A DNA stretch of 64,000 nt, taken from the NCBI RefSeq assembly GCF_037975245.1, contig NC_092577.1, positions 7,471,001 through 7,535,000 of the forward strand, read 5' to 3'. The notes below the pieces were generated by a model that made no database searches, was not told where the DNA came from, and saw nothing but the letters and a program-made list of their open reading frames with translations. How positions within the stretch are numbered: the first letter of the stretch is position 1; the number at the start of each line of letters is the position of its first letter. Shown in pieces: positions 11,701 to 23,155 of the stretch. The translations under genes were made by a program, and so were the position numbers. Source of the stretch: Apostichopus japonicus. Taxonomy: Eukaryota > Echinodermata > Holothuroidea > Aspidochirotida > Stichopodidae.

Positions 11701-14700
11701 GTGAATCTCTAGGGCCTTTTGTAACGTACTTTGGCAAGAGGTCTCTGGGAGCCATGATTATCTGATTTCTTCAGAGCAAGTAACCACATGCAGGGTCTTC
11801 ACTCTGGTTCATGCAGGTGAAAGCTCGATTAAGGTCCCCAGAGTTCAAAGGTTTTTTTTTTACAAATGATAGCTTAATATTGTGAAGCTGAAAATATTCC
11901 AAATGTAGCTGAGTTGCTATTGTTTGCCTTTTGGTTCAAACTTGGTGTATTAATTGCCAGTATAAAATGTGAATGCAGGACGAATGTTACCGAAGGCTGG
12001 ACTGATTTTCTGCAAGCAATTCATGGGTCAAACCTGGTATAATAATACCCATGAAAGGACAAGTCAGAGTGAGGTTTTCTGTGTAGGGAAAAATATTTAA
12101 TCCTACTTCCATACATCATGTGACAATGATTCATTTTGACTGGGGGCTAGAGAAGTCCACTATTTTATTCTCCAAGTATGAACTTCTTGCTTGATGCTTA
12201 AAGGGACAGTACAGTAAACCTGAAAATGCTGCATGTGCTACAGTGGCCATAATGTTTCAAAATTTAAACACACAGTTTCACAATTTTTAAAAACATGACT
12301 TGTATTTCACTCATTAATTTGCAAAATATTATTAAATATGCAAATCTGGTTACTAAGGCCTTTTCAAATACCAGAAAAACATATCTAATGCTTAGAGTTT
12401 TACTGGTGTTGTGAAACTGACCTAATTACTTCTGATGCCAAATCTCCATATTTTTTTTTATCCTAGGAGACATACTCCTTGCAGAACGATACATGCTGGC
12501 TATTGATGGGCAGGTGGTGAGCAACTGTGCTAGTTTCATCGGTGGACTTGCAATGCTGTTTGCATCATTTTACATTTTTGGAATACAGTATAGTGCAGGA
12601 ACGGCTGCAACCATAGACTTCATACAGAGGTATTCTTTTTCCCTTTTGTAGTATATGTCCATGTTCAGATTATTATAAGACTGTCTCATGATGGGTATCT
12701 TAGACATTATCAAATGTGGTATGTGGATGAATGACATTAAGTACTTGTGGTCAGTAGGATTTTAATCTGCTACAGTATGTGGATGTACTGCTTTAAGTTC
12801 TATAGGCCTATGTTCTTCGTAGATGTCAAAAAGATATCAAAATGTGACAAATTTAAAGCACAGTATCTCAAAATCGACCAAGTTTGACAAACTCGTTTGA
12901 AGAGCCTCTACAGGCATCACCCAGGAAAGCTGCATGAATGACAATTTTAAAACGACCAATTATAAAAGGCAGTGAACCATGTTTACATGACTACAAATCA
13001 TCTAAAATTGCAAGTGCCTATAAAATCTACTCACTAAAAGTCTAAAACCTGATTCTAACATTTCTTGAATTAATACCAAAAGAGCATTAATTTGGCCCAA
13101 ACAGTGGCAAAAAAACATGTGCTACACTTTTCGTATGAGAGAGAAAGCTAAGGGTAGCAAATTTTCTTGTTTTTGCATTTTGGCCCACTTTTTTTTCTAC
13201 ACTTGCACCTAATTTCTGCACTTTTGATTTCTTGCTAAAAGACAAAGGAATCTATGTGATGGTGTGTTCATGTGTATGTGACACTTCCTTGTAAACATGA
13301 TAACTCAAAAAGTAAACATTGCTTGAAATTCTAATGTGGCAATATATGTGCATTGCTCTTAATGAGTACAAGAACCCTATTCTTTTTGGTTTCAATGATA
13401 ATCGTTACCTTTGCATATGTGATGGCGTATGTGTGTGTGCGCATGTGTAAGTGCGCATGTGTAAGTGCATTTGTGAAGCCCAGCTTGTAAACACGATATC
13501 TTAAAAAGAAAGCATATCTCATATTTGGTGTGTAGGTGGACCACATTAAGTACAAGAATCCTATTACTTTTGGTGGAAATCAAAGGTCATTTGGGGTTAC
13601 AAGGGGTCAAATTGTGGAAACTTGCAAACATATCTCAAGAAGCGTAGCTTGGAGTGATCTCATATTTGGTATATAGGTGTACCACATTGGGTAGCCTAAG
13701 AACCATGTTGTCTCTGGTATTGATCAAAAGTAAGCTGAGGTCAACAGGGGTCAACTTTGAAAACACACAATATATTATGTGATGTATCATGCTGAGTACA
13801 AGAAAACTATAAGTGTCCATTTCCGTTATCAGCTGCCATTTCCAATATTGTTTCTCACATCTCAATGCCTTTTGCTGTACTATTTAGATTGAAGTTCATC
13901 CAGATATACCTACAGTATGTCACATTCATATAAGATTATGTATGTAACATCATCAAAACCACAATGCAGGTCAACGGGAGTCTGAAAATCTTGTAAACAG
14001 GTTATCTAAAAAAAAGAAAGCTGGTTTAATTTTGTTTGTAGGTTGATCTTGGTACTAAGTAGATGATCCTATTCTTTTTTATGGAGGTCAAAGGTCATTT
14101 GAGATCTACAGAGATCAAAGTGCAAAAGTTGTAAACACTGTATATTCAGAATTGAAAGTTGGTTAAGCTTCCTACATGATATGTAGGTTGCACTTGAAGA
14201 GTAGATGATCCCAATTGTTTTTCGTGAAGGTTAAATGTCATTTGAGGTCAGTCTTGAAAACCTTGTAAATATATCTATAGAAGTACACCTTGGTTAAAAA
14301 AAGTGTAATGTAGATTGTCATTGGTGAGTACATGATCCCTACCTTACATCATTGAGGTCAATCAACATTTATGGTCAGCAGAGGTCAAAGTCTAAATACC
14401 TCTTAGTCAGGACAGCTCAAGAAATGGAAGTGTGTCGAATACGTCAACTAGATAGTATTTAGATTGCCCTAGGTGAGAAGATGATCCATACTGTTGTTCT
14501 GGAGACAAAGATCAAATGGTGAATTTTGCAAAATCTGGTTTCCAAAGTAAATGCTGCTTCACATTCTGGCAAGGGAATCATTTAACCAATTGGAATTCTG
14601 GTTGTTAATCTTCAAAATGAGGTCAACTATTGGTTGATTGCATAGAGCTATGCAGCAAATTTCATAGGCCTCCTGGAGTTTCTTAGACAAAACTTTTTGA

Positions 14701-15037
14701 CCTTATGAAACATTGTGTTAGGTGTGTAAGCTTTTGTTTCATCTCTTCACCAGTGCACTGCTCTCTTTGCTTGCAGAAGTGAGTCGGGAGTTTATACAGG
14801 GAATTAGAAGTTGGAACCATTCAAAGCCAATAGAAGTTTGCACGGCTTGAATCAGTTTCTTGGTTTTTAAGTAGTTTGTTACTGTTACCTTTTACTGTTA
14901 CTTTCAGATGTCTGTTCACCATCAACCCAGACAGAGGCCACAAGGCGCAAGCAGCGAAGAGTAGAAGGCATTCTATTAATCCAAAAGTCCTCCATTTCAC
15001 CAATGCAGTGCAGGATTATAATACACACAGCTTCTAA
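8735..15037 (+). CDS. Four-exon gene of the uncharacterised SAMD3-like family (3' part)
   Basis: The exons are 8735-8916, 10775-10856, 12467-12629 and 14908-15037. All have AG acceptors and GT donors (GTAAGT, GTAAGT, GTATTC). The spliced frame from 8737 is 555 bases, exactly 185 codons including TAA. Exon 1 reads FSSPQHVFFFTPKKELLPTL and continues with a DDPGLILMVMDYFFEKHDG segment. Exon 3 reads GDILLAERYMLAIDGQVV, then a hydrophobic GGLAMLFASFYIFGIQYS, and ends TIDFIQR. Exon 4 has CLFTINPDRGHK, a basic KSRRHSINPKV segment and terminal DYNTHSF. The order of a hydrophobic FxxFYIFxIxYxxxxxxTxxFIQR block, then INPxxG...K...NPKV and a short acidic-aromatic tail, matches the C-terminus of large uncharacterised fish and invertebrate families annotated as SAMD3-like or unknown. 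No biochemical function is established. The acceptor of exon 1 is uncertain (AG at 8734 or 8744), and 5' exons are missing or unrecognised. AATAAA occurs at 15260 and 15278. Confidence 0.8.
9700..10480 (+). repeat. AGGTCA-rich dispersed repeat in intron 1
   Basis: It begins near GCAAAAGGAATCTATGCAGTCATGAC and continues with AGAGGTCAAAGGTCATTTGAG-type words, TTGTAAACATGxTATxTCA and GGTAxxTATGTG. The same consensus is seen at 13.2-14.5 kb, 25.6-26.5 kb and 40.9-43.7 kb. No coding content is seen. Confidence 0.65.
10920..11100 (+). repeat. Fragment of the AGGTCA-rich repeat in intron 2
   Basis: Contains TGGAGGTCAAAAGTAATGTG, GTCAGCAAAGGTAAAAATTTG and GAAAACCT words that match the repeat unit in the neighbouring introns. 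It is a partial copy. Confidence 0.5.
13240..14560 (+). repeat. AGGTCA-rich dispersed repeats in intron 3
   Basis: Several partial units occur in series. Each contains GACAAAGGAATCTATGTGAT- or CTTGTAAACACGATATCT-like openings, AAAGGTCATTTGxGGT and GAGGTCAACAGGGGTCAA words, and AAGTACAAGAATCCTATT. The units are diverged and no frame is conserved between them. Confidence 0.65.
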
Positions 15038-15249
15038 GCAATGAACTTTAATTTCCAATTACTTAAAAGATTCGTTGTTTCGTGTTTGAACTTCATTCAT
15101 TTGGATGTCAAAATGTTTTATTGTTCTATTGCCCCCTTTTTGCTTCAATATTCTGCTAAAGGTTTGATCCATTTTACACTATTGATGCTTTGGTATATGT
15201 ACTGTAGAGAATGGTGTATTTGTACAGTGACATGTCAGAATGCTTCAGT

Positions 15250-15283
15250 GTATTGTTCAAATAAACTAAATTGTTCAAATAAA
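15250..15283 (+). terminator. Polyadenylation signals of the 8.7-15.0 kb gene
   Basis: Two AATAAA hexamers (15260-15265 and 15278-15283) lie about 220-245 bases after the stop codon, inside the direct repeat TTGTTCAAATAAAC. Their position fits cleavage just before the inverted-repeat terminus that begins near 15310. Confidence 0.5.
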
Positions 15284-15318
15284 CACAAAAATGATGATAA
15301 TGTACTCATTTGAACCAT

Positions 15319-15618
15319 CAGTTTACAGTAAAAACAGTTATGGTGCATTTTACAGTAAAAAGACTGGCAGCAATTCTGCCAACAAATGCCTGTTACATTT
15401 ACGGGTTCATTTCAAATATTGTAAAATTGTTTACAGTACACTGTAAATAATAAACAGTAAACTGTAAATAATTTTATGGTAAAATGTAACTTTTACGGTT
15501 AAAAACTGTAAACAATTTTACAGTGATTGAAATAATTACCGTAAATTTAACAGGCATTTGTTGGCAGAATTGCTGCCAGTCTTTTTACCGTAAAATTTAC
15601 GGTATTTTTTTTACAGTG
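15319..15618. mobile_element. Foldback element built of TTTACAGTAAAA words
   Basis: Near-identical arms of about 57 bases face each other. Left about 15350-15405 and right about 15540-15595 both read AAAAAGACTGGCAGCAATTC followed by TGCCAACAAATGCCTGTTA. The spacer and flanks consist of ACTGTAAA/TTTACAGT words. The right edge is TTTTTTTTACAGTG followed by TA. This could be a free-standing MITE, or the right terminus of the 7.5-15.6 kb element. Confidence 0.8.
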
Positions 15619-15839
15619 TACATTAAAGTCTGTTATCAACAGAAGTGTAAATGGAGACAAACAACACTGACGTGCAAACACATATTAATGATAATAACAT
15701 ATCATGTTGTGTCGTGGTTTGTCTTTCAGATCATCAATAAGGCCGTGACAAAACTACAACACGAACTAAACAGAAAAATCAGCAGTAGTGGTATAACAAT
15801 TACAATAATTGTTGAATTGAAATAGAACAGACCATTGTA

Positions 15840-16750
15840 ATGTCCCTTTGTTTCTGTTTGTTTACTTCTTCTGATTACGGTATTTGAATGCGAGCCTGGG
15901 CTATCGTAGCCGATCTTACAAAGATATCATAATTGCAGTGCACACTCTATTAATAACCGGCCATGTTACCGGGCCAGAACTACCCACCTGCTTTAATTAA
16001 AAGCAGGTCCCTAGTTGTACGGTTATGATTCAGTAACAATTCTGAGGACGATATGACAAATGCTCATTTCCAATTAACTCAAGAAACACGTATCTAGTTT
16101 GAATAACCACGATAAATTATTTTTTATAATAGACTACCATGGCCTGCAGCATAGGTGCATCCACGGCAGTTTACTTGATCCAAGCGAAGGATGGATACTT
16201 TCTCTTGAGCATCGTATTTATTTAATGAGTAAGAACATTGGACATTCAATAAACAAACATAATTGATATTTTGTTGGAATTTACTCGTTGACCGATGAAG
16301 AAGACTAATTGAATTGTATCTACTCTGAATTGCTCTCTTAACTACTACTTGTAAGGTCAATGGATACTCTAAGAAACACAGTAAGCTGCCTTACTCAAAC
16401 ATATTGAATCTTTTTAGGACATTTTAGCATCTCAGCGAAATTCAAAGAAAATGTTAAGTTCAAACTGCGACAGATACTACGCGTAATAGGGAATAAATTA
16501 TACCTCGTTACCTCATCAAGTATATAATACCGATGTGAAACTGCATTGAATCGATAAACAGTATGTATATTGATAGTGTAACGTCACTTCCCTGTCTGGT
16601 GGGGCAGTCTTTAATGATGGGGTTGGCGAAAGAGAGACTCAACAGAGGATACAATGGAGAAGATGCTACAGTGCTCGTGGCACAGTGGTATCGTTTATTC
16701 AGACTTCCGTCTCCTTACTAGGTTCATTAAATGTTCTTACACTTATCCTT
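15840..16750. other. Intergenic, no recognisable feature
   Basis: No exon-like segment with splice sites, RNA gene or repeat was recognised in this interval. Confidence 0.5.
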
Positions 16751-16754
16751 GATT

Positions 16755-16985
16755 ACGCTGAACGTAACTGTTAACGCAATTCCTCAACGCGGCGTATAAA
16801 CGCAGCGTAGAACACGGCTCTAAACGCAACGCCCGACGCGGTGCCACACGCAGCGTATAACGTAACGTATAACGCTGAGCTAAACGCAACGCCTAACGCA
16901 ACGGCCAACGCGACGCCACTCGCAGCGTATAACGCAACGTATAACGCGGCGATAAAAACCGAACGCCAAACGCAGCGTCTAAATA
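16755..16985. repeat. AACGCAACGCC / CGCAGCGTATAACG minisatellite
   Basis: Imperfect short units of about 10-12 bases (AACGCAACGCC, ACGCAGCGTAT, AACGTATAACGC) repeat across about 230 bases. The tract is much richer in CpG than its AT-rich surroundings. No repeat-protein frame is evident. Confidence 0.75.
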
Positions 16986-17174
16986 TGAAAACAGATTCAA
17001 AGCTACAGATTTAACTTAACGGTGTCTGCAATGCCGTTAATCGATGTAAATATACTAAGAACCAATCGATGGACTAAATGGCAGCAATGTATCTTTCTGA
17101 TAGCTGACCTAGGCTATTCACTAATGTTCCTAATTACGGACTAACTGAAATATATCCAATCACAGCAGAACACT

Positions 17175-17190
17175 AGTAGTAGTAGTAAGT
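17175..17190 (-). repeat. (TAC)n 3' tail next to the LINE remnant
   Basis: On the minus strand a short CTTACTACTACTACTAG microsatellite lies just downstream of the stop of the reverse-transcriptase remnant. Short 3' microsatellite tails are usual for CR1/L2/RTE-like LINEs. Confidence 0.5.
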
Positions 17191-17197
17191 TGAGTCT

Positions 17198-17480
17198 CGT
17201 CTATTCGACATGCTCAGTGATTAACCTCCGCCACGTATCACGATCTTGCGCAAGGTTTATTGCTTCCTCGAAATTGTTAATATTAATGTCCTTGAATTGC
17301 GACTTTATTTTTCCAAGCAAGGTAGTCACGGGCCTTCCAACTGGTTTAGCAGTATGTCTCAGTGCTTCTCTTAAAGCAACCTTTGCTGGAGCGTCCTCCT
17401 GGAGTCTTGCTACATGACCGAAAAATCTCAATCTTCTATGTGCGACTATCGATGACCAAGGTGTTTGGTTGGTTTCTTTG
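17198..17480 (-). pseudogene. Non-LTR retrotransposon reverse transcriptase, C-terminal remnant
   Basis: The minus-strand frame reads TNQTPWSSIVAHRRLRFFGH, then VARLQEDAPAKVALREAL, a GRP motif, a basic GKIKSQFKD segment, and AQDRDTWRRLITEHVE before a stop. The order RRLRFFGHVARL...GRP...A.DRDxWRxLI is the conserved C-terminal tail of LINE reverse transcriptases of the RTE/CR1/Jockey group. A TGA in frame just upstream and the absence of the YxDD catalytic core show a 5'-truncated copy. It is non-functional. Confidence 0.85.
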
Positions 17481-18149
17481 TATCAGAACACTGATCTCTA
17501 CTAAAGTACACACATTGCCACGCAGTTCAGAGCGCTACTAAATAACGTAAAATGATAACAGTCGGTCAATAACGTTACTCCTAAAAAACTGGGCGTAATC
17601 TCCCTCAGTGCAATAGCGCAGTTTGCTAACAATTTATACAACTCACAAATGTAGTCAATAATATTCTGAGCGCTTGACATATCTGTGAACAGTTATACAC
17701 GGTGCCGTGGTATTAGAAACCTACCGACTTGGATAATAGTAAATGATATGATAACGTACCGTACGTAGACGTCTTGAGAGATTTTGTCAAAGAGTCACAC
17801 GCCGCACGTACCCATCAGTTCCTTTTATACTAGCCTGAACAATGGATTAACGCGCACGAGAATGTTCTACTTCAAAGTACACCTCCTCAGAGTTGCGGTC
17901 ACCAGTCTTCTGGGGACCAAAAGGCCACAATTGTTTACGTCATAGTGAACAACTTAGGAGGATAACGGGGATTTCCCGGCAAAGAATTATAACATTACTT
18001 AATTAATACAGCTTAAAGAATAGCTTTCAAAGTTTCGATACTACGCAAGTTCGGTTACAATAGCTTGAAAATGTAACTAATACTTATCAGATCCAAATAG
18101 AGGTTTTTTAATGCATCGCTTTGCAGATTTACAGACCAAAATATGTGAA

Positions 18150-18360
18150 TTAGATATTTTTCTTTGATGGTTTAATGTTATCAAAGGGTGCGATGCGAAA
18201 TCCACAGTAGTTGCAGAATTTTGATCTCTTATAGCGAGTCCAACTACAACAACTACGTGTACATACGATAGCGGTATTAAATTTCTCTGGAAAATATTTG
18301 AAGCACTGGTTGGTTCCAGGGGAAGCGCTTCGGAGACCACATGTTATAAATAAATGATAT
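18150..18360 (-). CDS. Possible Cys-rich terminal exon, unrecognised
   Basis: On the minus strand an open frame after a TTCTAG acceptor-like site (about 18364) reads FITCGLRSASPGTNQCFKYF, TAIVCTRSCCSWTRYKRS, then KFCNYCGFRIAP and ends KPSKKNI before TAA. The CxxC spacing and basic tail resemble a small zinc-binding knuckle. I do not recognise the family. No upstream exon was found and the frame is only about 70 codons, so chance cannot be excluded. Confidence 0.25.
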
Positions 18361-18439
18361 TTCTCTAGAACGTATTCCAAGCAGGCTAGTGGGAATCCGT
18401 TGGAATTTCGCAGCAGCGTTTTGCAGATATATTGAAGTA

Positions 18440-21400
18440 ATTGTGAAATACTGAAATCTATTTATGAGAAGTGCTCAATTTTCAGCGGACTGAAGTGCAA
18501 GGCCCTAGTGAAGGGGTGGGGCCAAGCATCATGAATCTGCTGCATTTTATTTACCTAATATTATCCAAATTTGGGGAATTATAGACGTAAGGGAGTAACA
18601 GAAAAACCGATTCTGTTTTCCTTTCTTTGTTTTTGTATTATAACTCTTACTTTCTTAAGTGTACGACCATGATTTATTTTTGAAATTTATCTTCAATTTG
18701 TCAACCGACTTGGCATCAATTTGAGACCGAGCGGTGTGACACCCATACCACTGTTTGTATACCTATGAGGTCGCGTTCTCGAATGATAATAGTAAAATTC
18801 TACTTTCCTGTTTCCACGTACAGCGTTAGTGTAAGCAAATAACTATTTCAGCATCATATTAGTCTCACTAGATGTTTACTCTTAACTTTTCGATTTACAA
18901 ATATGTCCATATAATGAGGAAAATATGTAATTAAATGTCTACTGATAATTTAACTCAGTTTCTGCTGGGTTGCCATGAAAACTATGTGAAACAAAAGAAA
19001 TAAGTGCCCGTTCTGGAACAGTTAATGAGTGACACAACATTGTATACCTCAGTACTTTAATTCCTCTATAGAATATGGTTATAAATTCACATATAATTCT
19101 AAATGTTTTCCTTCATATCATTACCCACTTTTTATTCATACTAAAATTTGTTTAGGCAAATCATGCATGGATGTTAATTTCCCCAATAGATATATATTTT
19201 AATCTTGTCAACACCGATCGCTGGGGTGATGGGATGTCTCCCGACCCCCCCCCAAAAAAATAAAAATAATAATAATAAAATAACACCACCACACATTTCA
19301 AACTAACTCAGAGTAGTTATAGCACAATGTTGTGATTCGACTTAGTTATTAGACATAATATAAGACAAAACATATGCCTCAGATTTATCGTTTGAAATCT
19401 AAACTTCCCTTTTTTCCTGGGGAAGCACCACAGACCCCCGCCCCTCCGTCCACCCCTCCTCCCCATATATTATGTCGGCTTTGACGACCCTCTGTTCCGG
19501 TACAACAATACATAACGAGAGTGTTATCTTTGCCTTTATGGAGTCTTTATGGTAATGTTACCCATCAGAATATTTTGAGTACGGTACATTTAGTACAAAC
19601 AGTTCCGATACATGCTTGGTCTCTGTTTTGTTTTCATTTATGTTTTAATACACTTTGCATCCATTTCAGAGAAACAAAAACTTCGTTTGCAGAACTTGCA
19701 AAAGAATTAAGTTACACTTTGCGGCGTTATTCTGCAATTCAGATTGGAAGAATGGCTTTAAGCGGAGGTGTGGATTTGCTTAAATGTGTGTGTTTGTCGG
19801 GGGGGGGGGTGGGTGTAGGGGGTTGACAGACTCCGAGGGGCACAACATTACTTAAAAACCTTACAAAGTAATTGTCGCAGAGTAATTAAGTTTCCCAAAG
19901 TGTATGATACCTACTTTTTGGAAAGAGATTTAAAGCATCAGTTGATTTGATTGCTACTCTCAAATTCATCTTATAGGGCAGTGATCTCGAAAGAGCGAAA
20001 TGTAAGGAGTATATGACTTATCTCTTAATTCAACCAAGCTTAGCAATATTAAGTGTTGTTACATTTCTATTATTTGATTTGTTGTTTACTGTCAAAAGAC
20101 TCTGTTTTGGGTGTCTCCTTCATATAAAATGGCAATCATGTGTTGCTGATCAATAACTCTCTTGTATGTGAATCAACAACACTCTACATGTCAAAAGAAA
20201 TTTACAAGTTGGCTGGTTGGTAAAGCCTTTAAATAAATGTAAGAAATGTTAAATTTGTCCGAAATGACGTCATTGTGACAATACCTTTCACGTTTCTTGA
20301 CTTCAAGGATGATGGAATGTATCCAACCGGAATAGTGTCTGGCAGAATGTACCACTCAAACCTATGAAGAGAAGTAGAGTAATCATCGAATAAGATGTAG
20401 TAGAAGTAGAGGAAAGTCCTCCTAGTCAGGTTTATTGTTTACCAAATCAATGAAGATAAATAAAGTAAACAACAAATAACAAGGAAATAAATCACATCTG
20501 ATTAATCATTCTGATCAGAATTAATAATAATCACAAGTCTTGTGTTTCAACGATCCCACGAAAAATAAATTAGAAAGGATCATATAATTGAAGTAGGGAG
20601 AATGAAGTCATGCGACATATACTGATGCCAGCCATCCTACTGATGGCGCTTTTGTTTGTACGGCAAGAAAGTACCGGCACGTAATACAAACACTATTCTT
20701 GGACAGAACTAAATAGATAAAGTTGACATAAATCACTCGAAATGTTAGAGTTCACTGGTAAACAATAATTCTATCAATAATGAAACTAACAGCTAAATTA
20801 TTGATTCTTAATCTCAAAATAGTTTTAAGATGCTACAAATTACATTTCTCGATGTAATGGCGGGATGACGAACTTGCAAACACTTATACTGAGACGGAGG
20901 AATAATATAATGGAGAGGGTAGGGGGGTCGAGGACATAGCAACATTCTTTACTGGGCGAAACAACTGGTCCTCCCGGGTGATTTCAGTAAAAAAGTAAAC
21001 ACAAATTGTTGCAATTACATGAACAAGGCATGATATACCAAGATTATTTATTATTTACGTATTTATTAATCATCACCCTTCAATAATGTTATCACATTGC
21101 TCGCATTGTTTTTTGTCATTGATCTAAATCAAATTGTACAAACATATAATTTTTTTTGTGGAGTTGATAAGAATTTCCTTAACCATTACACTATCGAATC
21201 TTCCTATTCAACGATGTTCTCAATGAAGAACTGCATGCGCCCCAAATATCAGACTTCCGTCATACCAAGGAGTTGGTACAACTTCCTAGTCATACTTTAT
21301 TAAGAACCACACCAACGCGATCTTCGTTGATTCGCAAAAGAATTTTTTTAATGGAAGCACAAACACTGAGGGGCAGTAGAGCATGTGTCTTGGATTTTAT

Positions 21401-22350
21401 GCAAGAAACCACTAGACTCTCAAACTATGTTAAACCTCTCAACATAAATACTCTGTGCGTTCCCCTTCACAAATTAAAGTATTTGAATGTTTTCAACAAA
21501 CAGTTTCTTTATACCGGTACTTTTGAACTGCATGTTTATCATTACTATTATTTTTTATAGCAATGTTTTAGACATGAATGCACTTGTTACAAAAAAAAAA
21601 AACATAACAAGAGAGCACTTTTAATTACAAAGTTGGCAACTGGTAATTTCCATTAAAAAACGGAGGCCACTTTCCAGGGTTATCAGAATATTGGCAAAGC
21701 ATGCGCCCAATCAGCCCCCACCCCTACCCACCCACCCCTCTATCACGGCTCCGTTGCCCCTGACACGGTAAATGGACGGTATCATCGCAAACATTTGAAA
21801 CCTTGAACCTTTGTGGTAGCATATTATTACTCATTATGATTGTTATGATTGCTAAGAGTTTGGTAAAATACATCAATGTCGTGTAGTAGAAATTCGTTAT
21901 AATATCACCTTTCCCTTCCAATGTTGCGACTCATCAAGTCAAGCTGTTTTCAGTCTGTCTCAACTAACCCAAATGCCGAGAACTTAATACTAAAACCAGT
22001 ATGCATTCTGTGAAAACAATATTTGACAGCCCTGCTAATATGTTGTTCACTTCAAACTCTAAGAGAAGGATAATGTGCATATACAAACGTGTTGTCTGTA
22101 AGATTCCTTACTACAGCAAGTTGAGCTTGGCGAGCATGAAATGAAATTATCTGGATTAACCGGTAACAGATATAGTGCATAATATCCAATTAATATGTTC
22201 AAGTCTAGCTCAGTATCACCCTACCTTATACCTGCATTGCACAGCTCTATGTAAAACACCACTCTGGCCAATGTAGAGAAAATGTATAGGTTACGTACCT
22301 TGTATCTAATTAGCATAATAAATGTATATTTACCGAACAGTTGTAAGTTT
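18440..22350. other. Long intergenic stretch without a supported gene
   Basis: AT-rich sequence with a poly-C/poly-A patch (about 19240-19275), a GGGGGGTGGG patch (19800-19820) and scattered short ORFs. None has splice-site support, a family motif or a repeat partner in the window. Confidence 0.5.
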
Positions 22351-22351
22351 G

Positions 22352-22823
22352 TTTTAATGTAAAAGCTTTTTCTTTACAATCGTTTGTTTTCTGTATCTAT
22401 TCATTGAGTGCAGCTGAAAGATGCGCTTTAAGAATTTCACTAATATTTTATATAAAGTAAGGGCCATATATAGCGGACTCATCAACTCAATGACACATGT
22501 AGGCCATATAATAGAAATATTGATGAACTATAAATAATTTGACCTGTCCGCTGCTACAGCATTGACAATTATTAAGTTAAGGTTATTTTATTCATAAAAC
22601 GGGTCTCCCCTCCCATCGGACGCGAGCATCCAAAGAAAACCATGTTAGAAAGGGTAAACACTTCATGGTGCTATGAAAGGTCAAATCAATGTAAGCCTAA
22701 AAAACTTCTCTGACTATTAAGACGAGGACGAAAGACGAGGCTTTTCCCCTCACACCAATGAGGCTGGTCACATGACTGGTTGAAATATTAATGAAGTCAA
22801 CTCTAAATAATGTCAAATGTTGC
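22352..22823 (+). repeat. ~470-bp direct duplicate, copy 1
   Basis: From TGTAAAAGCTTTTTCTTTAC to TAAATAATGTCAAATGTT, this segment recurs in the same orientation at about 26678-27191 with high identity. It includes a TATATAAAGTAAGG box and the run GACGAGGACGAAAGACGAGG. No open frame is conserved. It may be a shared promoter or UTR, or a non-coding repeat family. Confidence 0.8.
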
Positions 22824-22934
22824 CAGTCGGGGAAATTGGGTACTTGGCCCCACCACCCCTGAAATCGTGCAGACGCCACTTAGCGGGAACCTGAAATTGT
22901 TAGGATCCTGATTTGTTTCTGACCATAATTTTTG

Positions 22935-23155
22935 TTTGGTTCCCGGACAACTCCCTACTGGACGATTACCCACAGGACGATTACCCTCGGACGATTCCCC
23001 CTCGGGCATTTCCCACCTGGACAATTCCCAATCGTGACAATTCCCACTCCGAACAATTCACACCCATGGCAATTTCCCCGGACAATTGCCCCGGACAATT
23101 TCCCCCAGACCATCCCCCTCTTCGGGAATTTCCACTGAGACCCCTCCCCCAGGAC
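22935..23155 (+). repeat. GGACAATTCCC minisatellite
   Basis: About fourteen imperfect units of 13-17 bases with the core GGACAATTCCC (variants GGACGATTACCC, GGGCATTTCCC) repeat head to tail. The ORFs over it are repeat-derived. Confidence 0.85.

Larger units (their letters stand above)
7539..15618. mobile_element. Putative TA-flanked transposon enclosing a spliced gene
   Basis: CACTGTAAAAAA at 7539 and its inverted complement TTTTTTACAGTG ending at 15618 are each flanked by TA (7537-7538 and 15619-15620). This is what a mariner-like TA duplication would leave. Inside the left end, TAAACGCCTGTTAG resembles ATGCCTGTTAAATTTACGG inside the right end. The interior holds a plus-strand four-exon gene. 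An alternative is that only the right ~300 bp is a foldback MITE and the left end is an unrelated solo terminus, so the 8-kb boundary is inference. Confidence 0.4.

Noticed and set aside
15523-15825. 100-codon plus-strand ORF
   Set aside because: Its first third is the arm of the foldback element, the rest has no recognised domain, and it begins inside the inverted repeat.
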